Assembly (NCBI RefSeq): GCF_017916255.1
Contig: NZ_CP072827.1
Span: 6,659,501 to 6,723,500 of the forward strand
DNA length: 64,000 nucleotides
Source: Streptomyces mobaraensis NBRC 13819 = DSM 40847
Lineage (GTDB): Bacteria > Actinomycetota > Actinomycetes > Streptomycetales > Streptomycetaceae
Direction: 5' to 3'
Both the position numbers and the translations under genes were made by a program. Shown here piece by piece: positions 36,994 through 48,334 of the stretch (the first letter of the stretch is position 1; every line of letters begins with the position of its first letter). Below the pieces are notes generated by a model. The model saw nothing but the letters and a program-made list of their open reading frames with translations. It was not told the origin of the DNA and searched no databases.

Positions 36994-38322
36994 TCACGGC
37001 GTCCCGTCGCCGTCCGGGCCGGAGCGGGCGGCGGCCACCGCGCCGGGCAGGTCGGACGCGGTGACGGTGACGGGGTGACCGCCGTCCTCCGGCCCCCCGC
37101 CCCCGGTCCGTACCGCCACGCGGTAGCCGTCGTCCGCCGCCAGGACGTCGACCCACCGCCCGCCGGGGTGTCCGCAGCGCCGTTCGCACCCCGACCAGTA
37201 GACCGGCAGGTCCCCGGTGCCGCCAGGGCGCGTGCCGGTGAGCGCGGCGGTCGCGTCGGCGCGCACGTCGGCGCGCGACTTGGCGCAGCCCGGGCGCCCG
37301 GCGCAGGCGCCCGCGCCGTACCAGGGGGAGGCGGCGGAGACCACCAGGCCGGCGTCCGCGAGTCCGGCGAGCCGGGCGGCGGCCTCTCCCGCGTCGGCCA
37401 GGCCGGGGACGACGACGCCCCGCCAGGGCGTCACGCGCAGTTCGCCGGAACCGGCCTCGGCGGCGGCGACCAGCAGCCGCCACTGACCGGCGGTCAGCCG
37501 GCCCAGCGGAGCGGCGACGGAGAGGGCGGTACGGCCGTGGGGTCCGGACACCGGTCCCGGTGGCGGCGCGGCCGAACGGGCCGTGGGGACGGCGGCGGGG
37601 ACGGCGGTCATCCCGGCGGCGGCGAGGGCGGCGGCCAGGGCGGTGACGTCCGGGCGGCGGTCGGCGGGGAGTTCCGTGACCCGCCACGCGGAACCGCCGT
37701 GCGCGGCGAGGAAGTGACGGGCCGCGACGACGGCCGCGCGGGGCGCATCGGCGGCCGGGAGGCGCAGGCCCGGGCCCTCGGCGGCGTAACAGAGCACGGC
37801 CGTCCCGCCGTCCGGCTCTGCGATCAATGTCACATCGGGGACGAGGGCGGCGATGTCGCCGCGGCCGTCGTCGAGGCCGAAGAGGAAGCGGCCGGAGAGG
37901 GCGGTGACCTCGTCGTCCGCGCAGAGCAGACGGTCCAGTTCGCGGGCCCAGGCGCCGACGTCCGCGTGGCCGGTCCCGTCGAGGCCGTGCAGGGGGGACG
38001 CGGCGATGTTCCGGACGCGCTCGTGGCGGTCGGAGGGGAGGAGGCCGGCGGCACGGAGGCGGGTCCCCAGCTCGCCTCCGGAGCCGGCGGGCAGGGCGCG
38101 GAGCTGGATGTTGCCCCGGGAGGTGATGTCGAGGTTGCCGTCGCCCGACTCCTCCGCCAGCGCGGCCAGTTCCGCCGCCTGACGGATCGTCAGAAGTCCG
38201 GCCGGGAGGCGGACGCGGGCCAGTGCGCCGTCGTCGGCGGCGTGCAGGCGGAGGGCGCCGGGGCACGCGTCGCCGCGGTCGCGGACGCGGTCGCCGCCGG
38301 GGGGTGTGGGGGTGACGGGCAT
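36994..38322 (-). CDS. cobG: precorrin-3B synthase
   Basis: The 442-residue protein belongs to the nitrite/sulfite reductase-like family. It oxidises precorrin-3A with O2, the defining step of the aerobic cobalamin route. It has ITSRGNIQLRALP and RNIAASPLHG in the N-terminal half, and the [4Fe-4S] cysteines in GACAGRPGCAKS and WSGCERRCGHP. ATG 38320-38322 was chosen; it has no clear ribosome-binding site and an ATG four codons upstream is possible, so it may be leaderless. It is divergent from the cobN transcript. Confidence 0.92.
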   Translation of the reverse strand: MPVTPTPPGGDRVRDRGDACPGALRLHAADDGALARVRLPAGLLTIRQAAELAALAEESGDGNLDITSRGNIQLRALPAGSGGELGTRLRAAGLLPSDRHERVRNIAASPLHGLDGTGHADVGAWARELDRLLCADDEVTALSGRFLFGLDDGRGDIAALVPDVTLIAEPDGGTAVLCYAAEGPGLRLPAADAPRAAVVAARHFLAAHGGSAWRVTELPADRRPDVTALAAALAAAGMTAVPAAVPTARSAAPPPGPVSGPHGRTALSVAAPLGRLTAGQWRLLVAAAEAGSGELRVTPWRGVVVPGLADAGEAAARLAGLADAGLVVSAASPWYGAGACAGRPGCAKSRADVRADATAALTGTRPGGTGDLPVYWSGCERRCGHPGGRWVDVLAADDGYRVAVRTGGGGPEDGGHPVTVTASDLPGAVAAARSGPDGDGTP

Positions 38323-38356
38323 GGCGGCGAGCATACCGACGGGGTCGGGGGGTGGG

Positions 38357-38559
38357 TTTGCCCCGGTCCCGCCCCTTCGCCGTTTCCTGGGGCTGACGCC
38401 CCAGACCCCGCTTTCGCGGCTTCGCCGCTCGTCCTCAAGCGCCGGACGGGCTGATTTCAGCCCGTCCGGCGTTTGAGGACAACCGCGCGGAGCGCGGTTT
38501 CAGGGGGTGCGGGGGCTTGCCCCCGCAAGAAACGGTGAAAGGGCGGGTCCGGGGCAAAA
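38357..38559. repeat. long imperfect inverted repeat (dispersed Streptomyces-type palindrome)
   Basis: The core arms 38431-38453 and 38458-38480 match over 23 bases with one wobble, around ATTT. The symmetry extends outward: TTTGCCCCGG near 38357 matches CCGGGGCAAA near 38550, and CCGTTTC matches GAAACGG. Arms of this kind (GCCCGTCCGGCG...GAGGAC) recur between Streptomyces genes from established experience. It sits between divergent cobG and the cobN riboswitch. Confidence 0.75.
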
Positions 38560-38599
38560 CTCCCCCCTCGGCCCCGAACCCGCAGGTCGCTACTATGGC

Positions 38600-38745
38600 T
38601 GATCGGCGGAACCATCCGCCGGACGCCAGCGACGGCGCCAGGGGAGGAAGCCGGTGGAACTCCGGCACGGTCCCGCCACTGTGAGCACGGCAGCAGCACA
38701 ACGCACCACGCCGCCGAGCGAGTCAGGAACTCCCGCCGTCCTCCC
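38600..38745 (+). promoter_or_regulatory. cobalamin riboswitch upstream of cobN
   Basis: The leader has the class signatures in order: GGAAGCCGGTGGAACTCCGG (38647-38666), CGGTCCCGCCACTGTGA with the B12-box-type element (38668-38684), and AGTCAGGAACTCCCGCC (38721-38737). Binding of adenosylcobalamin should fold the RNA so that cobN expression falls. The cobN GTG is about 40 bases downstream, so control of translation initiation is likely. Confidence 0.93.
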
Positions 38746-38782
38746 AACCGCCCGGGGCGCGGACCCCGAGGAAGGCCGTGCC

Positions 38783-42412
<3,630 letters not shown>

Positions 42413-42419
42413 TCCCGGC

Positions 42420-42459
42420 GGCCGGAGCCCCGGCGCGCGTTCGCGCCGGGGCTCCGGCC
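42420..42459. terminator. perfect 18-bp stem terminator after cobN
   Basis: The arm 42420-42437 pairs exactly with 42442-42459 around CGTT. It starts eight bases after the cobN stop and separates the cobalamin cluster from the Crp gene. Confidence 0.8.
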
Positions 42460-42511
42460 GGGCTCCCTCATCTCGCGCCGCCGTGACGCCCGTTACATCT
42501 ACAGTCCTGCC

Positions 42512-43216
42512 ATGGACGGAAAGAGGGAGCGGCACGACCCGGCGCTGGGCGTCACCTTCACCCGGTTGGCCGGCGAGCCGTTGTGGAAGCGGCTGCTCGA
42601 CGAGGGGCGGCCGCGCCGGCACCGCGCCGGCGAGACGCTGCTGCGCCAGGGCGACACCGGTACGCACGTCCTCGCCCTGGTCGAGGGCGTGGTCAAGGTG
42701 ACCCGGGTGGAACGGGACGGCCGGATACGCGTGTTGGCGTTCCGGGGCGCCGGCGACGTGGTGGGCGAGGCCGCGGTGCTGGAGCGGAACGAGCGGCGGC
42801 TGGCGTCCGTGTCGGCCATAGGAGACGTCACGGTCGTCGTGGTGGAGGGGCGCCGGTTCCGGGTCTTCGTCGAACGGCACGACCTGTCGCCGGTCCTCAC
42901 CCGGCACGCCCTGACCCGGCTGCGGCAGTCCGACCGCGCCCGTGGCGGCTGCTGTTCGCGGGAGCGGGTCGCCCAGGCGCTGCTCGCCCTCGCCGAGGCG
43001 GCGTACGGCGAGCGGACCGGCGACGGGGCGCACCTGTCGGTCACCCGCACCGAACTCGGCCAGTACCTCGGGGTGTCCCGCAACACCGTCAGCACGGCCT
43101 TGTCCGAGATCGGCACCCCGGTGGTCACCGCCGAGCGCGGCGTTGTCGTCGTCCACGACCTCGACGCCCTGCGGGCGGCGGCCGCCGTGACGGACGGGTC
43201 GTACGCGGACGCGTGA
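42512..43216 (+). CDS. Crp/Fnr-family transcriptional regulator
   Basis: The 234-residue protein has a cyclic-nucleotide-binding beta-barrel (about 30-140), with GETLLRQGDTGTHVLALVEG and the phosphate-binding-cassette-like GEAAVLERNERRLASV. The HTH_Crp helix is LSVTRTELGQYLGVSRNTVS near 180-200. The Glu and an Arg of the cassette are present, so nucleotide binding is possible. No Fnr-type cysteine cluster is seen, though GGCC occurs near 150. It lies 155 bases upstream of a cyclase-like gene, which makes a cyclic-nucleotide link attractive but unproven. Confidence 0.88.
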   Translation: MDGKRERHDPALGVTFTRLAGEPLWKRLLDEGRPRRHRAGETLLRQGDTGTHVLALVEGVVKVTRVERDGRIRVLAFRGAGDVVGEAAVLERNERRLASVSAIGDVTVVVVEGRRFRVFVERHDLSPVLTRHALTRLRQSDRARGGCCSRERVAQALLALAEAAYGERTGDGAHLSVTRTELGQYLGVSRNTVSTALSEIGTPVVTAERGVVVVHDLDALRAAAAVTDGSYADA

Positions 43217-43286
43217 CGCTCGTCACGTCCCCAGTGCACTCGTGGTGCACACCGAACCACGCGACTCCAGAAGGATCCGAGGCGAG

Positions 43287-43321
43287 CCCGGCACCCCTAC
43301 CGGGGGGAACGGGGTGCCGGG
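43287..43321. terminator. hairpin between the Crp and cyclase-like genes
   Basis: CCCGGCACCCC (43287-43297) pairs with GGGGTGCCGGG (43311-43321). It probably ends the Crp transcript. It could also be a leader hairpin of the following operon, whose start is 51 bases on. Confidence 0.6.
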
Positions 43322-43371
43322 TGTCACCCCAAGGATCGTTTCCGCACGACCTCACCACCGAGGAGTCGCCC

Positions 43372-44262
43372 ATGTCCGTCACGGACGCCCCCGCCACCGG
43401 CCCGGCCCCCTGGAGCGTCAGCCGCGACCTGCCGCCCTACCGGGGGATCCTGGCCGTGGACGCGAAGGACTTCACCGGCCGGCCCGCCGCCGAACACGCC
43501 TCCCTCACCACCGTCATCCCGCAGCTCCTCGGGCAGGCGTTCACCCGCTCCGGCCTCGAACAGCTCTGGCAGGAGCGGAAGTTCGCCAACAACACCGGCG
43601 ACGGCTTCGCCATGGGCTTCGACCCCGTCGCCCTGCCCCGGGTCATCCACCCCTTCCTGCACGAACTCCAGGAAGTCCTCACCGACTACAACATCCACGC
43701 CACCGCGACCGGCCGCGTCCGCCTCCGGGCCAGCCTCCACGTCGGACCGCTCCCCGACTCCGGAGCCCCCGGCGACGGCAACGGCACCCCGCGCAACGAC
43801 ACCCACCGGCTGCTCGACTCCCGGCCCGTCCGCGCCATCCTCGCGGCGTCCAGCGAGAGCATCACCCAGGTCGCCGCGATCCTCTCGCAGCGCGTCTTCG
43901 AGGACGCGGTCCTCTCCGGCTACACCCGCCGCCACCCGGACCAGTTCATCGAGGTGCCGGCCACCGTCGCCGGCAAGAACTTCCAGCAGCTCGCCTGGCT
44001 GTACGTGCCCGCGCCCTCCGGTAACCTCTACGACCGCCGGATCCTCGGCGAACGGCCGGAGGGCGAGGAGCCGGCGCCCGCCACCGCGCCCGCACCCGAG
44101 CGGCGGGACCGGCCCGCGCCCGCGCCCGCCGCCCACCGCGGCACCACCACCATCAACAGCCAGGGCAACCGCGGCTTCCTCAACAACGGCTCGGTGGAGG
44201 GCGGCCAGCACGTCTCCTTCGGTGCCGACCCGCGGGACGACGCGCGGGGAGCGGGCCGGTGA
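43372..44262 (+). CDS. class III nucleotide-cyclase-like protein with C-terminal signalling motif
   Basis: The 296-residue protein has a class III cyclase-like domain (about 20-220): the metal Asp in ILAVDAKDFTG (30), the second Asp in NTGDGFAMGF (77), RLRASLHVGP (117-126), and an N-xxx-R pair (N142, R146) matching the transition-state residues. Cyclase activity is thus possible. A Pro/Ala linker (230-257) leads to a short motif, TTINSQGNRGFLNNGSVEGG, near 258-278 followed by QHVSFG. The same pattern recurs near the N-terminus of the next protein. ATG 43372 follows GAGGAG. It overlaps the next gene by GTGA. No signal peptide is seen. Confidence 0.78.
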   Translation: MSVTDAPATGPAPWSVSRDLPPYRGILAVDAKDFTGRPAAEHASLTTVIPQLLGQAFTRSGLEQLWQERKFANNTGDGFAMGFDPVALPRVIHPFLHELQEVLTDYNIHATATGRVRLRASLHVGPLPDSGAPGDGNGTPRNDTHRLLDSRPVRAILAASSESITQVAAILSQRVFEDAVLSGYTRRHPDQFIEVPATVAGKNFQQLAWLYVPAPSGNLYDRRILGERPEGEEPAPATAPAPERRDRPAPAPAAHRGTTTINSQGNRGFLNNGSVEGGQHVSFGADPRDDARGAGR

Positions 44263-46409
44263 GCGAGTCCGCCCTCGTCGACGAGCCGGAGGCGCCCGCC
44301 TCCGACGCGGCGCCGCCGCAAGGCGATCCCGCCCCCGCTCCCGACCCCGCCCCCGACCTCGGCGAGCAGGCGGCCGAGGAGTTCGGCCGCCGCTTCCAGG
44401 TCGTCAACATCTGGGACAACCGCGGCTTCCTGAACATCTCCGACCTGGTCCGCGGCGGCCAGCACTACGACGCCGCCGGCGACGGCGAGCCGACCGCCCC
44501 GCGCGGCGACGGCGTCGAGCCGCGCGAGGGCGACATCCCCGCCGAGCGGACCGCCCTCGCCCTGGAGGGGTTCGCCGAACCCGGCTGGTTCGCGGGCGCC
44601 CTCGGCCGGCTGCGCGACGACCGCCTCCTCTTCCTCGCCGGACCGGACGGCACCGGCCGCCGCACCGCCGCCCTCAACCTCCTCCACCGGCGCACCGGTT
44701 GCTTCGCGCTCCGGGCCCTCGACTCCGACACCGACCTCACCACCTGGGCCCCCGGCGCCGCCCCGGCCCGCGGCTACCTCGCCGACGGCCTCCTCGAACC
44801 GCGCCTCACCGCGCTCGACACCATCGCCCTGGACGGGCTCCGCGCGCGCCTCGAACAGGCCGACGCCCACATGGTCGTCGTCATCCCCTGGACCCCGGCC
44901 GTCCTGGCGCACCTCGGCGACACCCTGCACACCCCGCCGGTCCGGGCCCTGCCGCCGGAGCCACGCGCCGTCCTCGACGCCCGGCTGGCCGCCGTCCTCG
45001 GCGGCCCGGCCGACGTCGCCCCCGCGCTGGCCGCGCTGCCGCCCGGGCTGCTCGACGAGATCCTCCAGCCCGGCCTGCGCCCCGGCCAGGTCGTCGAGAT
45101 CGCCGCCGAGATCGTCCGGGTCGTCCGGCGGGGCGCGGACCCGGAGAGCGTCCGCGAACACCTGAGCTTCCACGCGGCCGACCGGGCACCGCGGTTGCTG
45201 GACGCGCTGCGCGACAGCCCGGAGGACCTCGCCCTGCTGCTGGCCGCCTGCGTCTTCGAGCACTTCGACCAGACGCTGGTGGAGGAGGAGGCCGGGCGCC
45301 TGCTGCGGATCGCGGACGGGCGGCTCGGCGGCGGCGACCCAGACGCGGACGCGGAGGAGGCGCCGCGGGCCGTCTTCCGCCGGTCCCGCAGCGAACGGCT
45401 GGAGGCGATCGGCGCGTACGTGGGCCCCGCCGAGGTGCACACCACCTCCGCCTACAGCTACGTCACCCGGCCCGTGGCGTTCACCCGGCACCTCCAGGGC
45501 CGCGCGGTCCTTGAGCACGTCTGGCGCGAACATCCCGAGGCGGCCGAGCTGCTGGTGGAGTGGCTGGGCACCACGCCGTCGGAGCACGGGCGCGGCGACC
45601 GCGCCGGGTTCGTCCTCGGCCGGTGCGCCCAGTGGAGCTCCGGCCGCCGGGCCCTCGGGCCGGTCGAGGAACTGGCCGCGTCCACCCGGCCCGCGGACTG
45701 GCGGCTGGCCGCCCGCGCCCTGGGCGCCGCCTCCACCGACCCCGTGCTCGCCACCGCCGTCAAGGCCCGGCTGCGCGGCTGGAGCCGGCAGGTCTCGGTC
45801 TCCCGGCGCTGCACGGTCGCCCTGGCCTGCGCCACCGAGTTCGGACTGGCCCGGCCCGGGACCGCGCTCACCCTGCTGCGGACCGTCTGCGACGGACCGC
45901 GCGACGGGACGGGCGCCGTCGCCTCCGCCGTCCGCCGGGCGCTGCTCTCCCTGTTCGCCGAACCCGCGGGCCGGGCCGACCTGCTCGCCGGGCTGGTGTC
46001 CTGGTCCCGCGCCGGCGGCGCCACCCGGCAGGCCGCCTGCACCGCCACCGCGCACCTGCTGCGCACCGCCGCCGCGGCCCGGGAACCCGCCGAGTGGTGG
46101 ACCCGGCACCTGCTCGGCACCCGGCCCGCCGGCCGGCCCGGCGAGGACCCGCCCGGCCTGGAGCTGATCCGGTGCGCGCTCGCCGAACCCGAGACCTTCC
46201 CCGCCGTGCGCGCCGCGCTCCTGGAGTGGCAGCGCCGCGCGGCCGACGACCCCCGCCGCGCCCCCTTCGTCGAACACCTCGCCGACCGGCTGGGCGCCGC
46301 GCCGCGCGGCGGAGTGCTGCGGCTGCTCAGCGCGTTCGAGGCGGCCCGGCCCGCCCCCGGCGGGCGGCGGGCGGCCGAGGCCCTGGCCGCCTGGCGCCAG
46401 GCCCTTTAG
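44259..46409 (+). CDS. STAND/NLR-like protein with N-terminal signalling motif
   Basis: The 716-residue protein starts with an acidic Pro/Ala tail, then VVNIWDNRGFLNISDLVRGG at 48-67 followed by QHY, matching the C-terminal motif of the cyclase-like protein. Next is a P-loop-like domain with LLFLAGPDGTGRRTAAL (123-139), which has Arg in place of the usual Walker A Lys, and a hydrophobic strand MVVVIPWT near 205 without the Walker B acids. The remaining 450 residues are helical and repeat-like, as in sensor arms of STAND proteins. The overlap with the upstream gene implies coupled expression. Assignment to STAND is by architecture and is uncertain. Confidence 0.65.
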   Translation: MSESALVDEPEAPASDAAPPQGDPAPAPDPAPDLGEQAAEEFGRRFQVVNIWDNRGFLNISDLVRGGQHYDAAGDGEPTAPRGDGVEPREGDIPAERTALALEGFAEPGWFAGALGRLRDDRLLFLAGPDGTGRRTAALNLLHRRTGCFALRALDSDTDLTTWAPGAAPARGYLADGLLEPRLTALDTIALDGLRARLEQADAHMVVVIPWTPAVLAHLGDTLHTPPVRALPPEPRAVLDARLAAVLGGPADVAPALAALPPGLLDEILQPGLRPGQVVEIAAEIVRVVRRGADPESVREHLSFHAADRAPRLLDALRDSPEDLALLLAACVFEHFDQTLVEEEAGRLLRIADGRLGGGDPDADAEEAPRAVFRRSRSERLEAIGAYVGPAEVHTTSAYSYVTRPVAFTRHLQGRAVLEHVWREHPEAAELLVEWLGTTPSEHGRGDRAGFVLGRCAQWSSGRRALGPVEELAASTRPADWRLAARALGAASTDPVLATAVKARLRGWSRQVSVSRRCTVALACATEFGLARPGTALTLLRTVCDGPRDGTGAVASAVRRALLSLFAEPAGRADLLAGLVSWSRAGGATRQAACTATAHLLRTAAAAREPAEWWTRHLLGTRPAGRPGEDPPGLELIRCALAEPETFPAVRAALLEWQRRAADDPRRAPFVEHLADRLGAAPRGGVLRLLSAFEAARPAPGGRRAAEALAAWRQAL

Positions 46410-46456
46410 CCGCCGTTTCCGTACGACACCGGAACACCAGCAGGAGAGAGACCGGC

Positions 46457-47311
46457 ATGACCCTCACCCCGTACCCGGCCACCCTGACGGACACCCCGCC
46501 GTGGCGCCGGGGGACCCGCAGCCCCCTCGGGGAGCTCATCCGCTTCCGCCTCGCGCAGCCCGGCCAACAGGCCCTGGTGCTGCTGGACGGCGAGGGCGGG
46601 ACCGTCTGCGAGCCCGGCGGCCGCGGCTCGTTCGTCCGCGCCGCGTTCGGCGGCTACCGCGAGACGTACCTCGTCGACACCGCGCCCCGCACCGGCACCT
46701 GGGCGCTGCCGCCGGGCTGCGCGCCCGCGGCCCTCCAGGTCTCCTGGTGGGTCGCCGACCCGGCCCGCGCGGTGCTCGCCGGCGGCCCGCCCGAAGGCTG
46801 CTGGGCGGCCGTCGTCGGCCATTTGGACCGGCGCTTCCAGACCCTGGCCGCCCGCGCCGAGACCGCCCCCGAGCAGGCGTCGGCCCAGCACCTCCTCGAA
46901 CTGCTCGCCCAGCCGCAGCCGGTGGACGCCACCGGGCTGGCCTGCTGCCTCGCCGCCGCCCAGCCCGCGGCCGAGCCGCCGCGCCCGGCGGACAAGGGCG
47001 CGCCGCCGCTGCTGTGGTCGCCGCAGCGGCGCGAGGAGTACGAGTTCTACCTCCAGGCCGTCCGCACCGGCCCCGACGCGCTGGCCGCGCTCTGGCTGCT
47101 GCACCGCCCCGAGGAGGTGCGGCAGGTCCTGGAGTGGGTGACCGCGCACCCCCCGTCCGGCGACCGGCCCGCTGCGGACGGACGGGACGTCACCCTCGCG
47201 CTCCTCGACGGCCTCTCCCCCGAGGAGCGCGAGCAGCTCGCCAAGGCCGTCACCGAGCGCGTGCACGCCATGGCGGCCCCGGAGCCGCCGTCGTGGCAGT
47301 CCGGCCTGTAA
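46457..47311 (+). CDS. unknown protein, third gene of the cyclase/STAND operon
   Basis: The 284-residue protein is not recognised. The first 115 residues look beta-rich (LGELIRFRLAQPGQQALVLL, then GGYRETYLVDTAPRTGTW), and the rest is mostly helical with Ala/Gln-rich spacers. No signal peptide, membrane helix or catalytic motif was found. ATG 46457 has AGGAGAG upstream. It follows the STAND-like gene by 47 bases on the same strand and is probably cotranscribed. A role as sensor, regulator or second effector would be a guess. Confidence 0.6.
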   Translation: MTLTPYPATLTDTPPWRRGTRSPLGELIRFRLAQPGQQALVLLDGEGGTVCEPGGRGSFVRAAFGGYRETYLVDTAPRTGTWALPPGCAPAALQVSWWVADPARAVLAGGPPEGCWAAVVGHLDRRFQTLAARAETAPEQASAQHLLELLAQPQPVDATGLACCLAAAQPAAEPPRPADKGAPPLLWSPQRREEYEFYLQAVRTGPDALAALWLLHRPEEVRQVLEWVTAHPPSGDRPAADGRDVTLALLDGLSPEEREQLAKAVTERVHAMAAPEPPSWQSGL

Positions 47312-47384
47312 GCCCGTTGTCGGTGCCGGGCCGTAAGGTGAGTGCCTTCGACAGCGCATCCAGAGAAAGCGTGAGTGGCACCGA

Positions 47385-48170
47385 ATGAAGCGCAAGCACG
47401 GCATCGCCATGACCGCCGTCGGCATGGCGGCGGTCCTGGGACTCTCCGCCTGCGGCAGCGACAGCAAGGACGACAAGGGGGACAAGAAGCCCGCCAAGTC
47501 GGCCGATTCCGCGCCCGGCAAGGACACGGCGTCCGGCAACGGCGTGGATAAGCTGTCCGGCAAGGAGATATCCGACAAGGCCAAGACGGAGCTGAAGAAC
47601 GCGGGCTCGCTCCGCTTCAAGGTGAGCGGCAGCAAGAACGGCGAGCAGATGAAGGTCGACCTCGCCATGGACAAGCAGGGCAACTGCGCGGGCACGATCG
47701 CCACCCCCACCTCCGGGTCCGCCGAGGTGATCAAGCTCGGCGACAAGGTGTGGCTGAAGGCCGACGAGAAGATGTGGACGTCGAAGGCCAACCCGCAGGC
47801 GGCCGAGCTGCTCAAGGGCCGCTACGTCTCCGGCCCCACCAGCGAGCCCAAGCTCAGCGGCATGACGAAGGCGTGCAACCTGGCCGCGATGCAGGCGCAG
47901 ATGGGCCAGGACGACAGCGGCACGGAGACGATCACCAAGGGCGCGGTCACCACCGTCGACGGGCAGCAGGCCGTCCCGATCAGCGCCAAGGGCACCACCA
48001 TCAGCGTCGCCACCACCGGCAAGCCTTACCCGCTGAAGATCGAGGACACCAAGGACGGCACCGTCACCACCCTGACGGACTGGGACAAGCCGGTCCCGGC
48101 GAAGGCGCCGCCGGCCGACCAGACCATCGACATCACCAAGCTGCAGAAGTCCGGGCAGCAGGGGCTGTGA
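47385..48170 (+). CDS. LolA-fold-type lipoprotein
   Basis: The 261-residue protein has a signal sequence with lipobox LSAC, a long Lys/Asp/Ser linker, and a domain of alternating strands (SLRFKVSGSKNGEQMKVDLAM, later KVWLKADEKMW) typical of LppX/LprG-like or LolA-fold lipoproteins that bind lipids or other hydrophobic ligands at the membrane surface. The start ATG follows GAGTGGCACCGA. It is followed by a clear terminator and stands alone. Confidence 0.8.
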   Translation: MKRKHGIAMTAVGMAAVLGLSACGSDSKDDKGDKKPAKSADSAPGKDTASGNGVDKLSGKEISDKAKTELKNAGSLRFKVSGSKNGEQMKVDLAMDKQGNCAGTIATPTSGSAEVIKLGDKVWLKADEKMWTSKANPQAAELLKGRYVSGPTSEPKLSGMTKACNLAAMQAQMGQDDSGTETITKGAVTTVDGQQAVPISAKGTTISVATTGKPYPLKIEDTKDGTVTTLTDWDKPVPAKAPPADQTIDITKLQKSGQQGL

Positions 48171-48216
48171 CCGCCGCCGGCTTAGCCCGCCCCCGGCGGG
48201 ACGGACGGGACGGACA

Positions 48217-48247
48217 GAGGGCACCGGGACGCGCTCCCGGTGCCCTC
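48217..48247. terminator. perfect 13-bp stem terminator
   Basis: GAGGGCACCGGGA (48217-48229) pairs exactly with 48235-48247 around CGCGC, 47 bases after the lipoprotein stop. Confidence 0.75.
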
Positions 48248-48334
48248 CACGCGCTCCCGGACGCCCCCACGGCGCACCCCGCTCCCGCAACTCCCGTTTT
48301 GAGTCGGCCGCCTGTGGGTCACTAGGATCTTCGG

